Source: a bacterium
Lineage (GTDB): Bacteria; Bacillota_I; Bacilli_A; RFN20; UBA1709
Length of the DNA: 5,528 nt
Assembly (NCBI GenBank): GCA_012511355.1
Contig: JAAZGG010000131.1
Coordinates: 1 to 5,528 of the forward strand
Reading direction: 5' to 3'
Shown: positions 1-5,528 of the stretch, in pieces
Numbering within the stretch: the first letter of the stretch is position 1
Layout of the letters: every line of letters begins with the position of its first letter
Notes under the pieces: generated by a model
Database searches by the model: none
Told to the model about the DNA's origin: nothing
What the model saw: the letters and a program-made list of their open reading frames with translations, nothing else
Position numbers and translations under genes: made by a program

Positions 1-663
1 CTTGTAGATTATGAAGGCAAACTGACCTGCACCTTATTTATGGCAGGTTGTAATTTTCGTTGTCCTTTTTGCCATAATGCTAGTTTAGTCTTACAAGACT
101 ATTCAATAAACCCTATCCCTTTTGAAGAAATTTTAAGTTATCTAAAAAACGCTAAAGGTAAACTTGAAGCGGTCTGTATCAGTGGTGGCGAACCAACCTT
201 AATGCGGGATTTAAAAGAAAAGATAAGGCCAATAAAAGACTTAGGCTATCTAATTAAAATTGATACTAATGGCACTAATCCCGAACTTTTAAAAGAACTA
301 TATCAGGAAAAATTACTTGATTATGTGGCTTTAGATGTCAAAAACTGTGAGGAAGCTTATCCTGAAACCATCGGTCACAACTATCAACCCTTTGCTAATA
401 TTCAAAAATCCATCGCTTTTCTTATGAACTCCGGTATTGAGTATGAATTTCGCACTACCTTAGTTCAAGAATTTCATAGTAGAAAGAAAATTGACGCTCT
501 AGGAAAGATGATTAAAGGCGCCAAAAAACTCTATCTACAAAAATTCGTTGATACTGGCTCCACCATTAAAAAAGGTCTTAATCCCATTCCTTTAGAAGAA
601 GCGAAAGAGTACCAAAAGATTTTAGAAAAATACATCCAAAAAGTAGAACTAAGAGGCTATTAA
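1..663 (+). CDS. nrdG: Anaerobic ribonucleotide reductase activating protein, radical SAM (5' partial)
   Basis: This is a radical-SAM activase that, by family knowledge, uses a 4Fe-4S cluster and S-adenosylmethionine to put the glycyl radical on class III ribonucleotide reductase NrdD in the cytoplasm. The frame is open to the left edge: the codons before the ATG at 40 read LVDYEGKLTCTLF, which is typical family N-terminal sequence, so that ATG is internal and only about 10 residues are missing. The cluster motif CNFRCPFC (CxxxCxxC) has its cysteine codons at 49, 61 and 70. A GGEP motif follows about 38 residues later, then IDTNGTNP and YVALDVKN, matching the core strands of the fold. Total length would be about 230 residues, normal for the short NrdG2-like (TIGR02495) group. 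Its presumed substrate NrdD lies on the opposite strand beyond two other genes, so the two are not in one operon here. A different glycyl-radical activase is possible but less likely. Confidence 0.85.
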   Translation, partial: LVDYEGKLTCTLFMAGCNFRCPFCHNASLVLQDYSINPIPFEEILSYLKNAKGKLEAVCISGGEPTLMRDLKEKIRPIKDLGYLIKIDTNGTNPELLKELYQEKLLDYVALDVKNCEEAYPETIGHNYQPFANIQKSIAFLMNSGIEYEFRTTLVQEFHSRKKIDALGKMIKGAKKLYLQKFVDTGSTIKKGLNPIPLEEAKEYQKILEKYIQKVELRGY

Positions 664-700
664 AAAAGCAAATTAACTATTACTTGGTAATTAAACAAAC

Positions 701-731
701 AAAAAAGTCCCGATTTAATGGGACTATTTTA
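701..731. terminator. Probable bidirectional rho-independent terminator
   Basis: A perfect 6-bp stem (AGTCCC at 706-711, GGGACT at 720-725) encloses an 8-nt AT-rich loop. On the minus strand it is followed by a run of six T counting the last stem base, 27 nt beyond the ATPase stop codon. On the plus strand it is followed by ATTTTATT, 43 nt beyond the nrdG stop. Flanking A and T runs could lengthen the stem. Its place between two convergent genes fits a shared terminator, stronger for the minus-strand gene. Confidence 0.75.
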
Positions 732-751
732 TTAGATGTTTCTTTCACGTT

Positions 752-2023
752 CTACGGTTTTAAACATGTTACAGGGACCACATAAACTCCATCTTTTCTC
801 CGGTACGCAAAGGGAGCTTTGGCGCACAAAACGAGCATAAAGGCTGGTTCTTTCATTTTGTTTGTATCGATCTTTGAAGCCAATTCTTTCAAGTTTTTTG
901 CGCCTTCTTCAATCAAACTATCCCCACCTAATTTTATTTCAATTAAGCCATAAGATCCGTCTCTTAAGTGAATTACTGCATCACATTCCAAGTTGTTGTT
1001 ATCTCTATACTGATAAATACTACCGTCTAGGTAGTCTGCATATATTCTTAAATCACGGATACACAAATTTTCAAAAATGAGCCCCATGGTATTTAAGTCG
1101 TTTAACAAGTCCTTTGGGCCGAGTTGTAAGGCCGCAGCAGCAATTGAAGGATCAACAAAATATCTCACATCTGTTGTTCTAATAGCAACTTTTGACCTTA
1201 AAATTGGATTCCACGCCGGTGAATCCTCAATAACAAAGATTTTAATTAATGCATCTCTATATGAGTAAAGCGTAGCAGGATCAAATGTGCCAGCATGATT
1301 AGCCAATACATCTTGCCTAATAGTCTCCAGGGCGGCTCTGGTTCCGACATTTCTAGCATAGGATTTTAGAAATCTTTTTGCTTTTTCTTTATCTCTTTTC
1401 ACAGAATCTACCCTGCTTATGTCATTAGAGACAACGGCATCAAAATAGTCTATGGCTTGAAAAAGAGCCTGTTTCTCGGCTAACCCTACTGCTTTCGGCC
1501 AACCTCCCCTGCAAATTAGAAAGGCTATTTTCTCTAAATCGGCATCGCTTTCAGCAGATATTTCCTTATTTTCGAATAGGTCCCTGATTGCAACTTTGCC
1601 GTTTGAATCCTTAGACTCATACAAACTCATTGGTCTCATATAAAGTCTTGAAATCCTTCCGGTTCCGGTATGCATAGACTCATCTATTTTTGCAGGAACG
1701 GCAGAGCCTGTTAAAATGAATTGGCCAAATTCATCTCTCTGATCAACTTCATATCTAACCGCATTCCATAAATTTGGAGCTATCTGCCACTCGTCTATTA
1801 ATCTCGGGGTCTTACCTTCCAGTAGTGTTAGCGGAGAAAGTTCAGCCATAGATTGATACTGCTTACTCATTTCAGGTTGATCCATCGATATAAAACTACC
1901 TGCAATCTCTTTGGCGCTGGTAGTCTTGCCACACCATTTGGGTCCCTCTAGTAAAACAGCACCTTTGGCTTCTAATCTTTCACTTAATAATTTATCTATA
2001 ATCCTTGGTAAATACGTCTTCAT
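752..2023 (-). CDS. AAA family ATPase with DUF4143 C-terminal domain
   Basis: This 423-residue cytoplasmic protein has the layout of the AAA_14 plus DUF4143 family. Members are common, often multicopy, and mostly of unknown function. The N-terminal ATPase has Walker A GPKWCGKT at residues 27-34, Walker B LIDEW at 75-79 and a sensor-like FILTGSA at 102-108. The C-terminal domain has E318, then ECD ending at D348, then EIK at 362-364, a spacing like the PD-(D/E)xK nuclease fold. No signal peptide or membrane segment is seen. I chose the ATG at 2023 because GAGGTGAG lies 4 nt upstream of it; an in-frame GTG at 2032 sits inside that ribosome binding site and is rejected. The gene has its own promoter and terminator, so it is a single-gene unit. 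About 22 of 24 Arg codons are AGA or AGG, unlike the mostly CGN codons of nrdD, which suggests acquisition by transfer. Its biological role cannot be told from the sequence. Confidence 0.88.
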   Translation of the reverse strand: MKTYLPRIIDKLLSERLEAKGAVLLEGPKWCGKTTSAKEIAGSFISMDQPEMSKQYQSMAELSPLTLLEGKTPRLIDEWQIAPNLWNAVRYEVDQRDEFGQFILTGSAVPAKIDESMHTGTGRISRLYMRPMSLYESKDSNGKVAIRDLFENKEISAESDADLEKIAFLICRGGWPKAVGLAEKQALFQAIDYFDAVVSNDISRVDSVKRDKEKAKRFLKSYARNVGTRAALETIRQDVLANHAGTFDPATLYSYRDALIKIFVIEDSPAWNPILRSKVAIRTTDVRYFVDPSIAAAALQLGPKDLLNDLNTMGLIFENLCIRDLRIYADYLDGSIYQYRDNNNLECDAVIHLRDGSYGLIEIKLGGDSLIEEGAKNLKELASKIDTNKMKEPAFMLVLCAKAPFAYRRKDGVYVVPVTCLKP

Positions 2024-2027
2024 AAAG

Positions 2028-2035
2028 CTCACCTC
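2028..2035 (-). promoter_or_regulatory. Ribosome binding site that fixes the ATPase start
   Basis: Read on the minus strand, GAGGTGAG ends 4 nt before the ATG at 2023 and is a strong Shine-Dalgarno match. It overlaps the alternative GTG at 2032, which has no comparable site upstream, so the ATG is preferred. Confidence 0.8.
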
Positions 2036-2052
2036 ACTTCTAAGACAAAGAA

Positions 2053-2082
2053 ATTATAACATGTTTTCAAGTATTCGTGCAA
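2053..2082 (-). promoter_or_regulatory. Sigma-A type promoter with extended -10, for the ATPase gene
   Basis: On the minus strand a perfect TATAAT (2053-2058) is preceded by TG at 2060-2061 with one base between, giving an extended -10. A -35 candidate TTGCAC (2077-2082) lies 18 bp further upstream. Transcription would begin near 2046, leaving a leader of about 23 nt that is almost entirely the ribosome binding site. Two units of the 23-bp tandem array overlap this promoter, so a protein binding the array could control it. Confidence 0.75.
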
Positions 2083-2201
2083 CTTTTATTCAAGTATTAT
2101 TACAACTTTCATTCCAGTGTTTGAGCCTTTTTCATTCCAGTGTTTGAGCATTTTTCATTCCAGCGTTTGAGAAAGCACATTCCAATAATTCAGCTTTAAA
2201 A
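2065..2201. repeat. Six-unit tandem array, 23-bp period, upstream of and across the ATPase promoter
   Basis: The plus-strand core ATTCCAGT recurs as TTTCAAGT (2065), ATTCAAGT (2088), ATTCCAGT (2111), ATTCCAGT (2134), ATTCCAGC (2157) and ATTCCAAT (2179). The starts are spaced 23, 23, 23, 23 and 22 bp. Units 3 and 4 are nearly identical over the whole 23 bp, with GTTTGAGC after the core, and unit 5 keeps GTTTGAG. Units 1 and 2 share their own second half, ending in CAACTTT. There are no unique spacers. The first unit lies between the -35 and -10 of the ATPase promoter and the rest extend upstream of it. Possible roles are operator sites, or a leftover multi-repeat end of a mobile element. Confidence 0.8.
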
Positions 2202-2379
2202 AACGAGGGGAAGGATTGATGTATTACTTAGAATTATCAAAAAATCCAATCAAAAAAATCTAAAACAACTTTAAGCAACACAACAATTTTCGAATTTCAC
2301 GCTTTGTAAAAACTTCGAAACCCTATTCGTTACTATGTTTTTCCTTTTTAATATTATTATGACATCCCCTTAGGGAATC
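2202..2379. other. AT-rich intergenic stretch between the tandem array and the flavoprotein gene
   Basis: Apart from the possible 14-codon ORF, little can be supported here. A 7-bp inverted repeat, TTTCGAA (2288-2294) and TTCGAAA (2314-2320), has a 19-nt loop. Just past the flavoprotein stop, ATCCCC (2364-2369) and GGGAAT (2373-2378) can form a short 3-nt-loop hairpin containing one G-T pair. It is in the right place to end the nrdD-trxB transcript, but no T run follows on the minus strand, so a standard intrinsic terminator is not shown. Confidence 0.4.
2219..2263 (+). other. Possible 14-codon ORF (leader peptide or gene remnant)
   Basis: An ATG at 2219 follows a purine-rich Shine-Dalgarno-like stretch, GAGGGGAAGGA (2205-2215), and reads MYYLELSKNPIKKI before a TAA. 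The start signal is better than chance for such a short frame. However, there is no clear promoter, no downstream gene on this strand for it to control, and no recognisable family. It could be the surviving start of a deleted gene, since the end of the 23-bp array lies just upstream. Confidence 0.2.
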
Positions 2380-3285
2380 TTATAAGTTATTAAGGTAATT
2401 AACTGCCGCCAAAGCGGCACTGGTGCCATCTGCTAACGCCGTTGTTAACTGCCTTGTTTTTTTATTACGGCAGTCACCGGCGACAAAAAGACCAGCGACT
2501 TCAGTTAAACAGGATTCATCGGCTACAACATAGCCATCTTGATTTAAAGTTAATAGATTAGTAAAGGGCTCATTAACGGGAACTTGACCAATACAGACAA
2601 AAACAGCAGCAACCTTAAATTCCACTAACTCGGAAGTTTTAGTATTACGAAAAACCGCCTTTTCAAGTTCTTCTTCCCCTACTAATTTATTTAGAAGAAT
2701 CTCTTTAGTAATGGTGATATTTGGGCTTGCTAAAACCTTTTCAACTAAGACTTCTTCGGCGAAAAAACGGTCAAACAGTAGACAAAGATGGACCTTTTTA
2801 CAAATATTTGCTAAGAGTAAAGCCGACTGTAGAGCACTGTTGGCATCACCGATCAAACAGACCTCTTGATCCGCATAAAATGGACCATCGCAGACCGCAC
2901 AATAAGACAGTCCACGCCCTACCCATCTTTCCTCATCTTCAAGACCAATTTTCTTATGTTCCGCCCCAGTTGCCACTATCACAGCCTGAGCTTCATAATC
3001 ATTAAATTTGCACTTAACTTTAAAGATTTCAGCCTTTTCAATTGCTACCACTTCATCTAATTCAAACTCAATACCTAATGCTAAAACCTGCTCAAAGAGA
3101 CGATTGGCTAAGTCAGCACCGCTCAAAGAAGAAAGGGCAGGATAGTTTTCCACCCGTGGGGAACTTGCTATCTGCCCACCGATAGTCTCCTTTTCTATCA
3201 GCAGTACTCTTTTGCCATTTCTTAAGGCATAAATAGCGGCGCCTAGACCAGCTGGGCCACCGCCAATTATGATAATGTCGTACAT
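2380..3285 (-). CDS. trxB: Thioredoxin-reductase-like FAD flavoprotein with degenerate NADPH site
   Basis: This 301-residue soluble flavoprotein has the low-molecular-weight thioredoxin reductase layout. The FAD domain starts with GGGPAG at residues 8-13, followed by GGQI, and closes with AGDCR (269-273) and RQLTTALADG. The redox pair CAVCDG is at 129-134 inside the pyridine-nucleotide-type domain. That domain is unusual: the nucleotide loop reads GDANSA (146-151), and the place where NADPH enzymes carry HRRDxFR reads LLFDRFF (169-175), so the arginines that hold the 2'-phosphate are gone. NADH, ferredoxin or another donor is therefore plausible, as in the ferredoxin-linked FFTR group; this is inference. 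The ATG lies 4 nt after the nrdD stop with no clear Shine-Dalgarno sequence (TTAAACATTAATAAAATG), pointing to translation coupled to nrdD. The likely job is reducing the redoxin domain fused to NrdD. General thioredoxin reductase activity is the alternative. Confidence 0.85.
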   Translation of the reverse strand: MYDIIIIGGGPAGLGAAIYALRNGKRVLLIEKETIGGQIASSPRVENYPALSSLSGADLANRLFEQVLALGIEFELDEVVAIEKAEIFKVKCKFNDYEAQAVIVATGAEHKKIGLEDEERWVGRGLSYCAVCDGPFYADQEVCLIGDANSALQSALLLANICKKVHLCLLFDRFFAEEVLVEKVLASPNITITKEILLNKLVGEEELEKAVFRNTKTSELVEFKVAAVFVCIGQVPVNEPFTNLLTLNQDGYVVADESCLTEVAGLFVAGDCRNKKTRQLTTALADGTSAALAAVNYLNNL

Positions 3286-3289
3286 TTTA

Positions 3290-5528
3290 TTAATGTTTAA
3301 CCGTCTCTATATACTGCCTGATAAAACTGGCATTTTCATAACGGTCATACTCTTGTTTAGCATTAGGAACTAGTAAAGTTGGCGCCTTCATAATCTTATA
3401 ATTAAGGCTTAATTCTTTGTTTTCTTCAGCATCGATAAGTCTATATTTTATGCCCGCTTTTTTCAGCATCATCTGGGCCATTTGACAATTTGGACAGGTT
3501 TTGGTCGTGAAAAGCAGTAACTGCTCATCATCAGCGTGAAAGACACTTTCTTCAGAAATTTCTTTATTTACGTGATGGTGTTGACCCAGAATGGAATTTT
3601 CGGGGACATAAACCATCCGCTCTTTAAACTCTTCAGTTTTCCCGGCATTCCAGTTTTGAACAGGACGGTAGTACCCAGTAATCCGACTATAGATCTCCGT
3701 CTTCTCACCACAAACCGGACAAACCACTTCTTCCCCTGCTAAGTAGCCATGACGTTGGCAGACAGAATAAGTCGGCGAGATGGTGTAGTATGGTAATTTA
3801 TAATTTTCGGCAATGGTTCTAACAAGCTTAGCGGTAGCCTGCCAAGAAGGCAGTTTTTGACCAAGGAAAGTATGAAAAACCGTTCCCGAGGTATAGAGGG
3901 TCTGAAGCTCATCTTGAACGTCTAAGGCCTTAAAAAGGTCGTCAGTAAAATTAACTGGTAAATGAGAACTGTTGGTATAGTAAGGTACCGTATCATCTTG
4001 CGAAGCTGTGATGATATCCGGATAACGCGTCCGATCGTGTTTAGCCAAACGATAGGCCGTCGATTCCGCCGGCGTGGCTTCAAGATTATAGAGATCGCCA
4101 TATTGCTCTTGATAATCCGCCAATTTGTTCCGCATGAAATTCAAAACCTCTTTAGTAAATTCAACCGACTTCTTGTGGGTTAGATCTAAACCAAGCCAAT
4201 TAGCATTCAAACAGGCCTCATTCATACCTACTAAGCCAATGGTTGAAAAGTGGTTCTCAAAGGTTCCTAGATATCTTTTGGTATAAGGATAAAGACCGGC
4301 TTCTAAGAACTTCGTGATGACCTCGCGTTTAATTTTTAAAGAACGCGCGGCCAAATTCATCATCTTTTCTAAGCGAACATAAAAGTCTTCTTTATTGCTG
4401 GCAAGATAAGCAATGCGCGGCATATTGATGGTCACCACACCCACCGAGCCTGTACTCTCACCACTGCCAAAGAAACCGCCGGATTTCTTTCTTAACTCCC
4501 GTAAATCCAAACGCAAGCGGCAGCACATCGAACGCACATCACTTGGCTCCATATCACTATTAATATAATTACTAAAATAAGGTGTGCCATACTTAGCCGT
4601 CATGGTAAACAATAAGCGATTGTTTTCGGTATCCGACCAATCAAAATCTTTGGTTATTGAATAGGTTGGAATGGGATATTGGAAACCACGACCATTGGCA
4701 TCGCCTTCAATCATAATCTCAATAAAGGCCTTGTTGATCATCGCCATTTCCTTTACGCAATCCTTATACTTGAAAGGCATTTCCTTGCCCTTAACAATAG
4801 CTGGTAATTCGGCTAAATCATCAGGAACAACCCAGTCCAAGGTAATGTTGGTAAAAGGGGCTTGTGTTCCCCAACGACTTGGAGTATTAACCCCATAGAC
4901 AAAAGACTGAATGCATTGCTTAGTCTCTTTATAACTTAAATTATCTACCTTGACAAAGGGTGCCAGATAAGTATCAAAAGAAGAGAAAGCTTGGGCTCCA
5001 GCCCATTCATTCTGCATGATGCCTAAAAAGTTAGTCATTTGGTTACAAAGCGTTGATAGGTGCGCTGCTGGGGAAGAAGTTATCTTCCCAGGAATGCCGC
5101 CTAGTCCTTCGACAATCAATTGTCTGAGCGACCAACCAGCACAGTAACCAGTTAACATTGATAAATCATGAATATGGATATCCGCATTTTTATGGGCGGC
5201 TTCTATCTCGTTATCGTAAACTTCAGAAAGCCAGTAGTTAGCGGTAACCGCCCCCGAGTTAGATAAGATTAAACCACCGACGGAATAGGTAACCGTGGAA
5301 TTTTCCTTAACCCGCCAATCGTTAATCTTGAGGTAGTTATTAACAGTATCTTTATAATCTAAGATTGTCGATTTGACATTTCTTATATTTTCATGTTGCT
5401 TCCGATAGAGGATGTAGGCTTTCGCTACATCATCATAAGCCGCTTGAATTAAAACGACTTCCACGCTATCTTGGATGTCCTCAACCGCGATGCATTCTTC
5501 TTTGATTTTGGGTTCAAAGTTAGCGGTC
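3290..5528 (-). CDS. nrdD: Class III anaerobic ribonucleoside-triphosphate reductase fused to a C-terminal redoxin domain (5' partial)
   Basis: This oxygen-sensitive glycyl-radical enzyme makes deoxyribonucleotides. The frame is open to the right edge: 21 codons upstream of the in-frame GTG at 5464 encode the end of an ATP-cone (AVEDIQDSVEVVLIQAAYDD, then YILYRKQH), so the true start lies outside. Numbering from the 5464 codon, the catalytic region includes YCAGWS (107-112) and SMCCRLRLD (312-320), whose cysteines sit where the thiyl-radical residue is expected. The zinc site reads CQRHGYL then CPVC (Cys569, Cys582, Cys585, with His572 in the second ligand position). The radical loop is RITGYY with Gly597, followed by NWNAGK. 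The protein then continues past the usual NrdD end: a short linker containing HHH leads into a redoxin fold at about 645-720, with CPNC (657-660) and cis-proline APT (694-696). This suggests a redoxin-driven rather than formate-driven enzyme. It is co-transcribed with the downstream flavoprotein. Confidence 0.95.
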   Translation of the reverse strand, partial: TANFEPKIKEECIAVEDIQDSVEVVLIQAAYDDVAKAYILYRKQHENIRNVKSTILDYKDTVNNYLKINDWRVKENSTVTYSVGGLILSNSGAVTANYWLSEVYDNEIEAAHKNADIHIHDLSMLTGYCAGWSLRQLIVEGLGGIPGKITSSPAAHLSTLCNQMTNFLGIMQNEWAGAQAFSSFDTYLAPFVKVDNLSYKETKQCIQSFVYGVNTPSRWGTQAPFTNITLDWVVPDDLAELPAIVKGKEMPFKYKDCVKEMAMINKAFIEIMIEGDANGRGFQYPIPTYSITKDFDWSDTENNRLLFTMTAKYGTPYFSNYINSDMEPSDVRSMCCRLRLDLRELRKKSGGFFGSGESTGSVGVVTINMPRIAYLASNKEDFYVRLEKMMNLAARSLKIKREVITKFLEAGLYPYTKRYLGTFENHFSTIGLVGMNEACLNANWLGLDLTHKKSVEFTKEVLNFMRNKLADYQEQYGDLYNLEATPAESTAYRLAKHDRTRYPDIITASQDDTVPYYTNSSHLPVNFTDDLFKALDVQDELQTLYTSGTVFHTFLGQKLPSWQATAKLVRTIAENYKLPYYTISPTYSVCQRHGYLAGEEVVCPVCGEKTEIYSRITGYYRPVQNWNAGKTEEFKERMVYVPENSILGQHHHVNKEISEESVFHADDEQLLLFTTKTCPNCQMAQMMLKKAGIKYRLIDAEENKELSLNYKIMKAPTLLVPNAKQEYDRYENASFIRQYIETVKH

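Noticed and set aside
40..42. ATG as the start of nrdG
   Set aside because: The in-frame codons before it read LVDYEGKLTCTLF, typical of the family N-terminus, and the Cys motif would begin only 3 residues after this Met. The gene continues off the left edge.
2030..2032. GTG as the start of the ATPase
   Set aside because: It lies inside the GAGGTGAG ribosome binding site that serves the ATG at 2023.
1911..2147. Plus-strand open frame overlapping the ATPase start and the tandem repeats
   Set aside because: It runs antisense over Walker A coding sequence and the promoter, and its product is low-complexity with no recognisable domain.
2065..2201. CRISPR array
   Set aside because: The 23-bp units are directly abutting with no unique spacers, and no cas gene is present.
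2364..2378. Strong intrinsic terminator after the flavoprotein gene
   Set aside because: The hairpin has only six pairs including a G-T, and no T run follows it on the minus strand.
2721..3005. Plus-strand open frame opposite the flavoprotein gene
   Set aside because: It is antisense to the conserved CAVCDG and nucleotide-loop codons, lacks a recognisable family and has no supporting signals.
4671..4898. Plus-strand open frame opposite nrdD
   Set aside because: It is antisense to well-conserved nrdD sequence and the product resembles no known protein.
5462..5464. GTG as the start of nrdD
   Set aside because: The frame is open for 21 more codons to the right edge and encodes ATP-cone sequence that belongs to the protein.

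Overview
The window looks like chromosomal DNA from an anaerobic, low-GC bacterium. A Bacillota (clostridial or Mollicutes-like) host fits best. The pointers are AT-rich intergenic DNA, strong Leu-TTA use, Shine-Dalgarno-type starts, and an oxygen-sensitive class III ribonucleotide reductase. No in-frame TGA is used as Trp, so the standard bacterial code holds. The exact taxon cannot be read from the sequence.

Layout, left to right. (1) At 1-663 (+) is the 3' part of a radical-SAM activase of the NrdG type, cut by the left edge. (2) At 701-731 a hairpin flanked by A and T runs lies between two convergent genes. (3) At 752-2023 (-) is an AAA ATPase with a DUF4143-type C-terminus. It has its own extended -10 promoter and a good ribosome binding site, and its arginine codons differ from the flanking genes. 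(4) At 2024-2379 is a noncoding stretch of about 350 bp. It holds that promoter, a six-unit tandem array with a 23-bp period running through and upstream of the promoter, a possible 14-codon ORF, and AT-rich DNA. (5) At 2380-3285 (-) is a thioredoxin-reductase-like flavoprotein. (6) At 3290-5528 (-) is a class III ribonucleotide reductase (NrdD), cut by the right edge inside its N-terminal ATP-cone and fused at its C-terminus to a glutaredoxin/thioredoxin-like domain.

How the genes work together. NrdG would install the glycyl radical on NrdD. NrdD reduces ribonucleotides to deoxyribonucleotides. Its fused redoxin domain (CPNC) is a plausible built-in electron carrier, and the flavoprotein encoded 4 nt downstream is the obvious candidate to re-reduce it. 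That flavoprotein keeps both FAD motifs and the CAVC redox pair but has lost the basic residues that normally bind the NADPH 2'-phosphate, so its electron donor may not be NADPH. This fusion plus atypical reductase is the most interesting protein-level system here. The tandem array overlapping the ATPase promoter is the most interesting DNA-level signal. The ATPase looks like an independent, probably acquired gene between the two halves of the nrd locus.
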